In this document: one piece after another, positions 35,616-44,411 of the stretch
Layout: every line of letters begins with the position of its first letter
Position numbering within the stretch: the stretch's first letter is position 1
From: Gimesia benthica
Lineage (GTDB): Bacteria > Planctomycetota > Planctomycetia > Planctomycetales > Planctomycetaceae
Reading direction: 5' to 3'
Length of the DNA stretch: 64,000 nucleotides
Assembly (NCBI RefSeq): GCF_009720525.1
Contig: NZ_CP043930.1
Location: forward strand, 2,946,501-3,010,500
Program-made: the position numbers and the translations under genes
Notes under the pieces: generated by a model
What the model was told of the DNA's origin: nothing
Database searches by the model: none
What the model saw: only the letters and a program-made list of their open reading frames with translations

Positions 35616-36066
35616 GATTCACCGACGGCTACAGTCGTCTCTCAAGTGAATGATCAACAGGCGACCTCCGAATTGATTTCGGAGGTCGCTTTTTTTATTT
35701 CAAGTCATGCTAAAGTTCCGCAATACACACTCAACACGCTTCCATCCACTGTCGTATCGACTTCCCTTCTCATTCAGCCTGCACAGGCCCACCTCGCTTA
35801 CAAGCGTTACACTTCACCCAATAATTCTCAGAGCGGGAAAAACACTCATATCAGCGTCAGACAGAAAAATTGACAAAATCAGGAGAATCAGACAATCAGT
35901 GATTGCCTTTTTGAATTGCGAACGGTAAATTCGGTTCTTAGTGGGTTTCCTGCCCAATTGATCTTTGATAACTAGTTGATTGTGGGTTATCCGCCCAGTA
36001 CAATATTGAAATCATTCAAGATTGCTGCAAATCGGGTTTAATCACCCCTGTTTCGTCAGGCTGACT
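35616..36066. other. Intergenic region before mraZ
   Basis: 451 bases. It starts with the Gfo/Idh terminator. The remainder is the leader of mraZ. Two plus-strand frames of 73-75 codons in it have no homology and low-complexity composition. I see no obvious MraZ-type operator repeat, but a precise search was not possible by eye. Confidence 0.45.
35661..35696 (+). terminator. Intrinsic terminator of the Tat-Gfo/Idh gene
   Basis: A perfect 12-base-pair stem GCGACCTCCGAA and complement, five-base loop, then seven Ts. It lies 45 bases after the stop. Confidence 0.95.
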
Positions 36067-36549
36067 ATGAGCGGTGAAACTTTTATCACAGGAGAGATCA
36101 AACGGACGGTCGACGACCGTTTCCGGATTTCGCTCCCTGCTGATATGGCTCAAGCTGTGACTGACGAATCTGGGGAAACGATGCTCACCAAAGAGCGTGC
36201 TGGCTGCCTCAGTCTCTGGAAAGCCTCCGACTGGCAATCCAGACATGATCAGGGAGTTGACCTGATCAAACAGAAGATTCAGGCTCATCGCCTGGAGAAT
36301 CGCTGGGATGAAGTGCAACGTCTGGGGCGACTGCTGTCGACCCGGAACCGCACGATTCAGTTGGCCAATCGTTCTCGCTGCACAATTCCGGAAGGATTTC
36401 GCGAGTTTCTGGGAGTCCAACCCAACCAGGAGGTCATGATTGTTGGCGCAGTGATCTGCGTTGAAATCTGGAATCTCTCGGCCTGGCAGAATCTGCTCGA
36501 ACAGGACATGCCTGAATTCGGCACACTCTTCAAAGAGCTCTCTGGTTAA
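36067..36549 (+). CDS. mraZ: MraZ-like transcriptional regulator
   Basis: A 160-residue DNA-binding protein from ATG 36067. It has two SpoVT/AbrB-type swapped-hairpin domains: residues 5-45 ([19 protein letters not shown]) and about 95-140 ([20 protein letters not shown]). The duplicated domain architecture and the linker helix are those of MraZ, which represses the division and cell-wall (dcw) cluster in other bacteria and normally sits as its first gene. Here mutY follows instead, on the opposite strand, and no mraW, ftsL or mur gene is nearby. A terminator lies 165 bases downstream. Confidence 0.85.
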   Translation: MSGETFITGEIKRTVDDRFRISLPADMAQAVTDESGETMLTKERAGCLSLWKASDWQSRHDQGVDLIKQKIQAHRLENRWDEVQRLGRLLSTRNRTIQLANRSRCTIPEGFREFLGVQPNQEVMIVGAVICVEIWNLSAWQNLLEQDMPEFGTLFKELSG

Positions 36550-36713
36550 TCCACAATCGATCTACGATACATATAGACCTTCAGCGTCTTTGACTACGGG
36601 AGAGGGAGCGACTCATTCAGTACCCCCATCACATCCGGTAAACCTAAAGTCTATTTCCATGGAAGGCTTTTTTGGCACGGATGCCGCTTTCTTCTCTTGA
36701 GTCAAATGCGTTT

Positions 36714-36757
36714 TCCCCATTCTCAATCTCAGGCAATTTTGAGAATGGGGATTTTTT
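36714..36757 (+). terminator. Terminator downstream of mraZ
   Basis: A 13-base-pair stem TCCCCATTCTCAA and complement with a twelve-base loop, followed by TTTTTT. It lies between mraZ and the convergent mutY. Confidence 0.9.
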
Positions 36758-36781
36758 ACGCGCCGCCCCAAACCGATGCGG

Positions 36782-37993
36782 TCAGCTCCCTACCTGCCCG
36801 GCCAGCAGCTGCGCAAACTTTCGCCCCGTGACTGACAGGGGATATTCGCCCAATTCACTCACAGGCACCCACCGATATTCGGACGACTCCAGAGCTTCGT
36901 CCGCTTCAACCTCGGCGATAAAACACAACAGCCGAATCTTGTATCGCGTCACACTGTGACGGATCTCCTGAGCGAAATGACGAATCGAAGCCGCCACGCC
37001 TGAGTGCTCGCGCACATACGCCTCCAACTGAGGAATGACAGACGCGTTCAACCCCTCCGGAATTTCCGCGATGTTGCTACCCGCTTCCATTTCCTCATCG
37101 AACAGCAACTGCTCCCGGGAGGATTTCTTACGGGGGGCAGCCGGATGCGGAGTACCATTCAATTCTTCCAGAGTGAATCTGGGAAAATCCCAGAGCCCCG
37201 CCCAGCGCTCGCCTGCTGTCCGCTGTCGAATCAGAACGTTCTGCCCATCGAAAACGGCGATCGAAGCATCCGTCAGAGGAGTAATCACTGGCCGCGCTTT
37301 AGGAACCGGAATCTGCTGCTGTCGCTGCGTGAGAAATGCTTCACAACAGGCACTCACCGGACACTCAGCACACTGTGGATTCTGAGGCGTACAAACCAGA
37401 CTCCCCAAATCCATCAACGCCTGGTTAAACGCTCCCGGTGCTTTGCGAGGCAGAATCAACTCTGCGAATTCCCACAACTGCTCCTGTCCGGATTTTGAGC
37501 GGGGATCCAACTCCAGCCCGATTAAACGCGAATACAGGCGGAGCGTATTCGCCTCTACAATCGGTGCCCGCTGATCATAGGCGAACGAACAGATGGCCCC
37601 AGCGGTATATCTGCCGATTCCAGGTAGCGCCTGCAGACCATCGACGTCCCGCGGAAAGGCGCCGTCGCGCTCCTCGGTAATCACCCGAGCCGCTTTATGA
37701 ATGTTCCGAGCGCGACTGTAGTAACCCAGCCCCTCCCAGTATTGCAGCACTTCACCCTCTTCCGCAGCAGCCAGAGTCTGCACATCGGGAAAGCGATCCA
37801 TAAACTTTTCGAAATAGGGGATCACCGCAGCAACAACGGTCTGCTGCAACATGATCTCGCTGATCCAGACTTTGTAGGGATCGTCAATATTCCGCCAGGG
37901 AAGATCCCGCTGATGGACCACATACCAGGCCTGCAGTCCACGTCGAAACCGCTGCCGTCGACCAGCGTCAAACAGATCACTTAACTCAGACAT
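36782..37993 (-). CDS. mutY: A/G-specific adenine DNA glycosylase
   Basis: MutY removes adenine mispaired with 8-oxoguanine. The product has 403 residues from ATG 37993 (MSELSDLFDAG); a longer frame upstream overlaps the GTPase gene and lacks homology. The N-terminal domain holds Glu46 (SEIMLQQT), the HhH motif LPGIGRYTAGA, and a 4Fe-4S ligand set Cys201, Cys208, Cys211, Cys217. The C-terminal Nudix-like recognition domain is present (ASIAVFDGQNVLIRQR). At the catalytic aspartate (ILDGNVKRV in E. coli) it reads IVEANTLRL, giving Glu147. It is cotranscribed with the CobW gene. Confidence 0.94.
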   Translation of the reverse strand: MSELSDLFDAGRRQRFRRGLQAWYVVHQRDLPWRNIDDPYKVWISEIMLQQTVVAAVIPYFEKFMDRFPDVQTLAAAEEGEVLQYWEGLGYYSRARNIHKAARVITEERDGAFPRDVDGLQALPGIGRYTAGAICSFAYDQRAPIVEANTLRLYSRLIGLELDPRSKSGQEQLWEFAELILPRKAPGAFNQALMDLGSLVCTPQNPQCAECPVSACCEAFLTQRQQQIPVPKARPVITPLTDASIAVFDGQNVLIRQRTAGERWAGLWDFPRFTLEELNGTPHPAAPRKKSSREQLLFDEEMEAGSNIAEIPEGLNASVIPQLEAYVREHSGVAASIRHFAQEIRHSVTRYKIRLLCFIAEVEADEALESSEYRWVPVSELGEYPLSVTGRKFAQLLAGQVGS

Positions 37994-38046
37994 CACATCC
38001 CCGAACTGAAGCCGACCCTGCCGGCCCCGTCCGGAACCTGCAGGAA

Positions 38047-39153
38047 TTACTTGGGCGTTGCATACCGATGGGTGGGCACCGGTCGACCTGGGCGGAAACT
38101 CTGAGTCTGATTGAACTCCAGCTTCGCATTCAAAGCCCCGGCACACTGCTCCAGAACCTTCATGACCTGCTCGGTCAACGCGTCTGGATCGCAGGCCACG
38201 CGGGCGTTCACAATCAGATCGACTTCCTTGACCGTACAGTCGGATGCCAGTGACAGCTTCGGTTCACTGTCGTTACTGACCAGGTTCGAGACACCAAAAA
38301 ATCCTTCCCACAAACCGATCACTTTCAGGTGAGCGGTCTCTACCCCCTGTTCGCGGAACGAAGTCTGCAGCTGACTGATCACATCCAGCAACAGCTGATC
38401 CAGGGAGAACTCCGTCTCAGCTGAAACATGCACGCTGCTGTTTAACCAGCCCAGCTCTGCTTCACCTTCCGCATAGATATCATAATCAATGTCCAGAATT
38501 TTACCGCCGAAATCACCTTCCTGTTCCAGAAATTCGACCAATCCTTCAAAGCCTGCCCCCGTCAGAGCGGATGTCCTCAGGACAGGTGTTCCGGGAAACT
38601 GTTCATTGACCAGCGTTGTCAGTTCTTCCACGGCCTCTTCAGATAATTCATCGATCCGATTGATGAGAATCAGATCTGCCTCTTCCAGCTGCTTCTTCAG
38701 AATATACGCCGCCTTCGGTGAGAACCCGGAACCCTGCTCATTTTTCAGAATTTTCAGACCATGACTGGGTTTCATCAGCACGGCATAAGGTTGGATTTTG
38801 AAATCGGCATCGTACAACTGCTTGATCGGCTGAATCACAGTGGCTACCAGGTCGGTGCAACTGCCGACCGGTTCGGCCAGAATTACGTCAGGCCTCTGTT
38901 GTGAACCAAGTTCGCCAATGGTGTCCATCAGCGAATTAAAATGGCAGCAGAAACAGGCACCTGCGACTTCTCCGACATTCAGCCCCTGGGAACGCAGTGA
39001 GTTCGTATCAACCAGATCAGCCGCCTGATCGTTGGTAACCACACCAACGTTCAATCCCTGATTTGTGTAATGTTTTGCCAACCGTCCGAGCGTGGTGGTT
39101 TTTCCTGCTCCTAAAAACCCACCCACCATGATAAATTTGATTTGATGTGACAT
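38047..39153 (-). CDS. CobW/COG0523-type GTPase metallochaperone
   Basis: A 368-residue G3E-family GTPase from ATG 39153 ([12 protein letters not shown]). It has a P-loop [12 protein letters not shown] (Lys18), the CxCC metal motif in GACFCCHF, and LINRIDELS as the nucleotide-specificity loop. A C-terminal domain of about 130 residues follows. Members of this family deliver zinc, nickel, cobalt or iron to target enzymes; the target here is unknown. The gene is divergent from the DegT aminotransferase and lies 53 bases before mutY, a possible operon of two. The [4Fe-4S] MutY makes a metal link conceivable, but this is speculation. Confidence 0.87.
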   Translation of the reverse strand: MSHQIKFIMVGGFLGAGKTTTLGRLAKHYTNQGLNVGVVTNDQAADLVDTNSLRSQGLNVGEVAGACFCCHFNSLMDTIGELGSQQRPDVILAEPVGSCTDLVATVIQPIKQLYDADFKIQPYAVLMKPSHGLKILKNEQGSGFSPKAAYILKKQLEEADLILINRIDELSEEAVEELTTLVNEQFPGTPVLRTSALTGAGFEGLVEFLEQEGDFGGKILDIDYDIYAEGEAELGWLNSSVHVSAETEFSLDQLLLDVISQLQTSFREQGVETAHLKVIGLWEGFFGVSNLVSNDSEPKLSLASDCTVKEVDLIVNARVACDPDALTEQVMKVLEQCAGALNAKLEFNQTQSFRPGRPVPTHRYATPK

Positions 39154-39334
39154 CTTGGTTTCACCTGCCAATACGAGTATGCTGGATTTCAGACGAATTT
39201 CTGATTCAACCTGGTAACCTGATACATGAATCAGAGCACCGAAGATTGACACCATCATACTCTAACGTTCTTAAGTATAACAGTATGTTATTTACGTTTT
39301 GCGTCTTCCTGTTTAAATATTAGAGTGTAGAACC

Positions 39335-40570
39335 ATGCTCGTGAACAGCCCCTTCAGCGAAAAACCAGCGATCCTCGGCGGCATTCCCTGTCTGCCTGCA
39401 GGTCCACCAGCCTGGCCTTTCCCGAGCGCAGCCACCACCCAGGTATTACAGGAGGCCCAGAAGACAGGCCTCTGGGGGAAATACCATGGCCCCTGGACGA
39501 AAGAACTGCAGCAGCGACTGTGTGAGCTGCATCAAAAAGACGTAGCCCTGCTCTGTTCCAGTGGTACTGTCGCCATCGAACTCGCGCTACGAGGGCTGAA
39601 TGTTGGACCGGGAGATGAAGTCATCCTCGCCGCTTATGACTTTGAAGGGAATTTTAAAAATATCCTGACGGTAGACGCGACACCAATGCTGGTCGACGTG
39701 GATCGCCGCAACGGCAATCTCGATATCGAACTGGTAGAACAGGCGATCACACCTGCCACACGCTGCATTCTGGTTTCACACCTGCATGGAGGATTAGTCC
39801 CCATGCGGGCTCTGACAGCTCTCGCTGCAGCCCGTGGCATCCCAGTAATTGAAGATGCCTGCCAGGTCCCGGGAGCAATGATTGAAGGCCGCACAGCGGG
39901 CAGTTGGGGCGAGATTGGTACCCTCAGCTTCGGAGGTAGTAAATTATTGACCGCAGGGCGAGGGGGAGCTGTACTGACATCCTCACCACAGATCGCCCAG
40001 CGGATCCGACTCTATTCCTTTCGGGGCAATGACGCCTATCCGCTCTCTGAACTGCAGGCCGGCCTTTTAATTCCTCAGTTGGACCAGCTGCCCACGCAAA
40101 ACCAGTTACGACAGGATAACGTGACACACCTCATCAGAAAGCTGGGCAGTGACTCAGGACTGACCAGCCTTGAGAACCACCGGCTCAATTCTGCGCATGC
40201 TTCGCAGCCAGGATATTACAAGCTGGCGCTCTGGTATGACTCAGAGCGATTTGAGGGCCTCCCACGCGAGCTGTTCTGCCTCGCAATGCAAGCCGAGGGA
40301 ATTGCCCTGTTCCCAGGCTTCAGGGCTCTGCACGCGATCCACAGCCGTCGACGCTACCTGCAGGCTGACGAACTCTCTGTCGCCTCTGAATGTGATCTGC
40401 GAATGATAGTTCTACACCACCCTATCCTGCTTTCTGAGGCAGAGAGCATGACACAAATCGCAGAAGCGGTTCGGCGGATTCAGATCCATGCAGCCGAAAT
40501 CAGACAACAAACCACCCCCGAGATTCAAGAGGCAGTGCGCAAAAAAAACAGCGACCATTCTTTCGAATGA
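39335..40570 (+). CDS. DegT/DnrJ/EryC1/StrS family sugar aminotransferase
   Basis: A 411-residue PLP enzyme that would transfer an amino group to a keto-sugar nucleotide for surface polysaccharide or a modified glycan. Residues around 83 (LLCSSGTVAIELALRGL) and the EDACQVPGA segment near 175 contain cofactor contacts; the Schiff-base lysine is Lys203 in FGGSKLLTAGRGG. The N-terminus matches the family pattern, with HGPWTKELQQRL. It has no UDP-sugar partner gene next to it. The gene's stop is embedded in a terminator hairpin. Confidence 0.88.
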   Translation: MLVNSPFSEKPAILGGIPCLPAGPPAWPFPSAATTQVLQEAQKTGLWGKYHGPWTKELQQRLCELHQKDVALLCSSGTVAIELALRGLNVGPGDEVILAAYDFEGNFKNILTVDATPMLVDVDRRNGNLDIELVEQAITPATRCILVSHLHGGLVPMRALTALAAARGIPVIEDACQVPGAMIEGRTAGSWGEIGTLSFGGSKLLTAGRGGAVLTSSPQIAQRIRLYSFRGNDAYPLSELQAGLLIPQLDQLPTQNQLRQDNVTHLIRKLGSDSGLTSLENHRLNSAHASQPGYYKLALWYDSERFEGLPRELFCLAMQAEGIALFPGFRALHAIHSRRRYLQADELSVASECDLRMIVLHHPILLSEAESMTQIAEAVRRIQIHAAEIRQQTTPEIQEAVRKKNSDHSFE

Positions 40571-40580
40571 TCGCTGTTTT
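40545..40580. terminator. Terminator overlapping the aminotransferase stop codon
   Basis: A long stem of 15 paired bases with one C-A mismatch, loop TTTC, covers codons for SDHSFE and the TGA. Four Ts close it on the plus strand and an A-run precedes it, so it can terminate transcription in both directions, including that of the tRNA on the minus strand. Confidence 0.8.
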
Positions 40581-40586
40581 CAAATC

Positions 40587-40661
40587 TGACCCCAAGGGGA
40601 TTTGAACCCCTGTTTTCGGGATGAAAACCCGATGTCCTGGGCCTAACTAGACGATGGGGCC
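40587..40661 (-). tRNA. tRNA-Glu (anticodon TTC)
   Basis: The minus strand folds into a full cloverleaf of 75 nt including the discriminator A: acceptor GGCCCCA/TGGGGTC (one G-T pair), anticodon stem TCGGG/CCCGA with loop TTTTCAT giving anticodon TTC, and T arm AGGGG-TTCAAAT-CCCCT. No CCA is encoded. It sits between the aminotransferase terminator and csrA. Confidence 0.96.
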
Positions 40662-40784
40662 GACGAGATTAGTAATCTAAGCTTTCCATCGGATAAGTCA
40701 AGCGGACGGCGTTAATAGAATTCAGGTTCTCTGAAAAAAAACTGGAATACGCCAGCTGGATGGAATCGGGCTGAAATCAGTCGC

Positions 40785-40808
40785 TAAAAAAAGCCGCTGT
40801 GAAGCGGC
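40785..40808 (-). terminator. Intrinsic terminator of csrA
   Basis: On the minus strand a 6-base-pair stem GCCGCT-TCAC-AGCGGC is followed by seven Ts, 30 bases after the csrA stop. Confidence 0.85.
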
Positions 40809-40837
40809 CTTCTAGTATTCATAGATGCACAGCAAGG

Positions 40838-41050
40838 TTACTGCAGTAACTCGGAAGCATCATTCTCAGATCCTGAAACCGAATTCTGTTCGTTCTGAAT
40901 TGCTTCATAAACTTCGCTACGATGAATGGGTACTTCGCGGGGCGCTTCAATCCCCAGACGCACTTTGTCGCCGCGAATTTCGACAATCGTAATCACGATG
41001 TTTTCATCGATTACGATCTTCTCATTTTTCTTACGAGATAAAACTAACAT
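40838..41050 (-). CDS. csrA: Carbon storage regulator
   Basis: A 70-residue RNA-binding protein from ATG 41050 ([14 protein letters not shown]), the exact CsrA/RsmA opening. It binds GGA-containing mRNA leaders and blocks or stabilises translation. Arg44 in VPIHR, a key RNA-contact residue, is present. The upstream frame extension to 41158 is rejected because it has no homology. A GAGAGA stretch serves as a weak ribosome-binding site. It is not next to flagellar genes here. The C-terminus is longer and acidic ([12 protein letters not shown]). Confidence 0.96.
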   Translation of the reverse strand: MLVLSRKKNEKIVIDENIVITIVEIRGDKVRLGIEAPREVPIHRSEVYEAIQNEQNSVSGSENDASELLQ

Positions 41051-41578
41051 GCCATCTTCTCTCTCAGGATGACTGATCATCCTACGTAAATCCTGACGTA
41101 GTGTGCCGTGCAATATAGGGACACTACAACGATCCATCAGTAGTCGCACTGAGATCAATTAACGTTGAGATTTTACATGCCCACATTTATACCGTCAAGA
41201 GGCTGGCGCGCGGGATCAGCGCACAGGCCGTCCGATATGAGCCCTTCAGAAGAGGCAGTAGAGAAAATGAGGCGTTACACTGCAGGCGCAACATGTACTA
41301 TAAAATACACTTACAGCAAGAGTTTCCCCTTCCGACGGTAATCGGAAAGACTTTACAAAAAACGCTTTAATTTCGAAGAAATTTTGCTTTTTTTGAGTTT
41401 TTGACCTGAATCGGGCTTTTTCTCGCGAAAACCTGATGAGGTATTCCAGAGCAACGACAGTCGGTTCAGTTCAAAGAGAGTAGAGGAAACTACTACCCGA
41501 ATTCAAACTTGATGCAGCTTCTACGAAGAGAAGCTGCATCGGAATGAATTCATTCATCCTGCAATCAGACGCAGGAGA
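41051..41578. other. Intergenic region between HU-like gene and csrA
   Basis: 528 bases holding the csrA promoter region and, at its right end, the HU hairpin. It is AT-rich (long T and A tracts around 41330-41430), as expected for promoter DNA. No gene or structured RNA is recognised. Confidence 0.5.
41511..41540 (-). terminator. Perfect hairpin downstream of the HU-like gene
   Basis: A 12-base-pair perfect stem GATGCAGCTTCT/AGAAGCTGCATC with a six-base loop, 39 bases past the stop of the HU-like gene. It lacks a solid T run on the minus strand (AAGTTTGAATT), so it may be a transcript-stabilising 3' end rather than a classic terminator. Confidence 0.6.
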
Positions 41579-41905
41579 CTAGACCATCTCTTTGAGTGCT
41601 TTGAGAGGTCGAACCTTGACGACGTTGCGAGCAGGCTTTGCAGCAACCTGCATCATTTCGCCAGGCTTGAATGGATTGGGACGGGTGGTGGCTTTGGTAG
41701 CCGGTTTACGCTGAACCTGAATCTTCAGCAGACCAGGTACGTTGAAGACACCAGGGCCACGTTTGCCAAGGTTCTTGGCAATCAGTGAGCTTAATTCATC
41801 AAGAACAGCGGTAACTTCTTTCTTAGTGAGTCCAGAACCTTCAGCTAGTGCATTGAGGATCTCTGTTTTGGTAAGTGGCTTATCTTTCGTAGCCTTTGCT
41901 GCCAT
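41579..41905 (-). CDS. HU/IHF family DNA-binding protein
   Basis: A 108-residue basic nucleoid protein. The fold markers are TKTEILNALAEGSGLTKKEV at the N-terminal helices, GPGVFNVPGLLKIQVQRKP as the first sheet, and TTRPNPFKPGEMMQVAAK, a form of the DNA-intercalating arm (NP motif). It lacks the long C-terminal Lys/Ala tail seen in some planctomycete HUs. An AGGAG ribosome-binding site lies seven bases before the ATG. It is alone, with an AT-rich promoter region of more than 400 bases. Confidence 0.9.
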   Translation of the reverse strand: MAAKATKDKPLTKTEILNALAEGSGLTKKEVTAVLDELSSLIAKNLGKRGPGVFNVPGLLKIQVQRKPATKATTRPNPFKPGEMMQVAAKPARNVVKVRPLKALKEMV

Positions 41906-42330
41906 TGTGAACTCCTGATACTGGTAAATGAAAATGAAAGAAGTGGACTACCACCTCGTCATAGTGTGTTGTCATATCCGTGTTGTGGCCAGGCAAAAAA
42001 CGTTGTTTTCCCCTAGAACCAAGGGTAAGTAAAGTATTTGTAAATCCAAAAGTCAATGTGTTTGCCCCTGTTTTTCAGGAGTTTTTGTTATTTCCGCCGA
42101 AAAAAAAACTTTTCCTGTGTCATTTTTCAGACGCTGTGAGATAATAAATTCTTGGTATTTCTCACCAGAAGATCCAGATTCAACCCACACTACTATTGAC
42201 GAATGAGAGTGAATTCACACACCACTTTTTAACAGGATCGTTATCGCGAAAAAAATTACCGCCGTATAGTTCCATTCACAAAGCAGGCCCGACGGAATCG
42301 GGGACACTGAATTAAGGAGTCTCCACTACT
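41906..42330. other. Divergent AT-rich promoter region of HU-like and response regulator genes
   Basis: 425 bases with runs of A and T (for example at 42060-42125), likely intrinsically bent and a good place for nucleoid proteins. It ends in AAGGAG before the response regulator ATG. No gene seen. Confidence 0.5.
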
Positions 42331-42894
42331 ATGGCAACACACGAACCGCGCTTGGACATGACCTCTTCGATTGTCAATCATATCCTGGTCGTTGAAGACG
42401 ATCCGGATACGGCGTTCTTCATCAAAACTCTACTGGAAGAACATCACTATCATGTCACCCTGGCTAAAGATGGCGGCCAGGCTCATTCATCTTTCTCAAT
42501 GCACAAACCTGATTTTGTCATCCTGGATCTGATCATGCCCCAGGAGAGCGGGTTTGAAATCTGCGAGCATATGAAGCAACGGGAAGGTGACGTCCCGATT
42601 CTGATTCTGACAGCCATCGATTTACCAGAGTCCCGTAAACTGGCTGCACGCGTGGGTGCTAACGGGTATCTGCTCAAACCCTTTGATCCCGACGAACTCC
42701 TGGAACTGATCCGGGAGATCGCAGACGATGCCTGGGAAGAAGGACACCTCACCGATCATCGAGAACAGCAGGAAGAACGCATACAGTTTTCCTGCGGCTG
42801 CGGCAAGAAACTGAAAGTCCGCAGTAAACACCGGGGCCGCACGATGACCTGTCCCGCCTGTAACGACGCTTTAATTGTCCCGCTACATGATTGA
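42331..42894 (+). CDS. Response regulator with C-terminal zinc ribbon
   Basis: A 187-residue protein. Residues 15-135 are a complete receiver domain: acidic pair in VVEDDPDTA, phospho-acceptor Asp66 (VILDLIMP), Thr94 and Lys116 (LLKPFDP). Instead of a DNA-binding output, residues 152-187 make a short zinc ribbon with Cys155, Cys157, Cys174 and Cys177 (SCGCGKKLKVRSKHRGR then TCPAC). This ribbon type is frequent in planctomycete proteins, but coupling to a receiver is unusual. The partner kinase is not in the window. A good AAGGAG site precedes the ATG. Confidence 0.9.
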   Translation: MATHEPRLDMTSSIVNHILVVEDDPDTAFFIKTLLEEHHYHVTLAKDGGQAHSSFSMHKPDFVILDLIMPQESGFEICEHMKQREGDVPILILTAIDLPESRKLAARVGANGYLLKPFDPDELLELIREIADDAWEEGHLTDHREQQEERIQFSCGCGKKLKVRSKHRGRTMTCPACNDALIVPLHD

Positions 42895-43077
42895 TCCACT
42901 TCTGAAAAACAAAGCAACGAGGAAAACATGACCTGATTCAGTCCCTTCATTTCTGTGCCGTACAAACCAGTACAATACGAAGTTATTCAAACCAGCCTGC
43001 CACTTTTAAGTCTGTTGAAATCGACCATCATTGTTCACAGCACGAATCACATCTTCCTGATGTAAGGCCCGCCAGAC

Positions 43078-43641
43078 ATGCCCAAATTCATTATAAAAAC
43101 AGGTAAATACCAGGGAAAAACGCTCAAACTCCCCGCAAGAGAGGTCACACTAGGACGCGACCCCGAATGTGAAATTCGCATCCCCGATCCAGATGTCAGC
43201 CGAAAGCATTGTCAGTTTTCGACCCGGGAAGGCACACTCTACGTCGTTGATCTGAAGAGTCGTAATGGCACCTATGTCAACGACCGGGTAATTCAGACAG
43301 AGACCCCGCTGCAGCCGGGCGATCAATTGCGCGTCGGACCAATGCTGCTTGAGCTGGCCGGCGCCCGGAAAGCCATTTCGAAGCCTGCTAACCTCAACCC
43401 CGACCAGGCGGCTCCCCTGTCCGATGATGACATTTCCACCTGGCTTTCTGAAGAAACGCCGGAAGGGGAACCTGGCGAATCGATTGGCGATACCACCATT
43501 ATCTCCACATCACAGCTACCTCAGCCGGAAGCACCTGTTCCGAAAGCAAAGAAGGAGTTTCACTCGATTGCCGAAGAAGCGGCCGAAATCATTCGGCAGC
43601 ACTGGGCAAAAGTGGCCCGGCAGAAGCAGGAAAAGCAGTGA
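43078..43641 (+). CDS. FHA domain protein
   Basis: A 187-residue protein. Residues 1-95 form an FHA phosphothreonine-binding domain: VTLGRDPECEIRIPDPDVSRKHCQF and DLKSRNGTYVND contain the Gly-Arg, Ser-Arg-Lys-His and Asn signature residues. The remainder is a low-complexity acidic linker and a C-terminal amphipathic helix (AEEAAEIIRQHWAKVARQKQ). It probably binds a phosphorylated partner of a Ser/Thr kinase. It is separated by 183 bases from the response regulator and may form a functional pair with it. Confidence 0.88.
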   Translation: MPKFIIKTGKYQGKTLKLPAREVTLGRDPECEIRIPDPDVSRKHCQFSTREGTLYVVDLKSRNGTYVNDRVIQTETPLQPGDQLRVGPMLLELAGARKAISKPANLNPDQAAPLSDDDISTWLSEETPEGEPGESIGDTTIISTSQLPQPEAPVPKAKKEFHSIAEEAAEIIRQHWAKVARQKQEKQ

Positions 43642-43745
43642 TCCTTCTCTTTGCCGCGTCTCCGTTATACAATCGCGGCATCGTATTTTGTTGTGTTTCG
43701 TGTGAATCCCGAGATTCACGCTCGATTTATTGAAATGTCATTACC

Positions 43746-44333
43746 GTGCGTATTATTGCTGGCAAATATCGTCGACGTAAATTACAGGCCAACCCCGGTC
43801 AGACCACCCGTCCCATCACCGACTTCGTCAAGGAAGTCCTTTTCGAATGGCTCGGAGATTCAGTCAAAGACAAGCGAGTGGCGGATATTTACGCCGGAAC
43901 CGGATCTCTGGGACTGGAAGCACTCAGTCGCGGCGCGACCAGCGCCGTGTTCATCGAACAGGACTGGAAGGCTCATGAGTTGCTGAAACAGAATGTGGCG
44001 CACGTCGGCGTTGAAGCAGATTCCCTCTGCTGGAAGACCAACGCCCTGCTCTCGTCGTTCCGTCCCAAAAATGTGCCAGACTTCGTCCCCTTCGACCTGA
44101 TCTTCTTCGATCCCCCTTACAAAATGATCGATGATCTCAAGCCCGGCTCCCGGCTGTATGAATCAATGCAGCGACTGGCCCGTGACAACGTTTCCAGCCC
44201 CGACTGTCGCCTGCTACTCCGCACGCCCCGCGATGCTGAGTTCGAGGCACCTCCGGAATGGCAGCAATACGACCTGCTGCAGAAGTCGAGCATGGATATC
44301 TACTTCCTGAAAAAGCAGGAACCATCGGCGTAA
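43746..44333 (+). CDS. rsmD: 16S rRNA (guanine(966)-N2)-methyltransferase
   Basis: RsmD methylates G966 in 16S rRNA during small-subunit assembly. The 195-residue protein starts at GTG 43746 with MRIIAGKYRRRKL, the family's usual opening. The SAM motif is ADIYAGTGSLGLEALSRGA near residue 48. The DPPY motif at residues 122-125 carries the target-base contacts. Everything fits an active enzyme. Confidence 0.93.
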   Translation: MRIIAGKYRRRKLQANPGQTTRPITDFVKEVLFEWLGDSVKDKRVADIYAGTGSLGLEALSRGATSAVFIEQDWKAHELLKQNVAHVGVEADSLCWKTNALLSSFRPKNVPDFVPFDLIFFDPPYKMIDDLKPGSRLYESMQRLARDNVSSPDCRLLLRTPRDAEFEAPPEWQQYDLLQKSSMDIYFLKKQEPSA

Positions 44334-44411
44334 ACCCTGCCCCCAAAAGCGATCTTTGAGGCCCTGCCTCTACGACACTGCGATCATCGCAAAGCCATTC
44401 CGAAAGGACAC

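Noticed and set aside
35646-35928. Two small plus-strand frames before mraZ
   Set aside because: They overlap the terminator of the upstream gene and show no protein-like features.
38000-38146. N-terminal extension of the MutY frame
   Set aside because: It overlaps the CobW gene and has no homology; MutY proteins begin close to MSELSDL.
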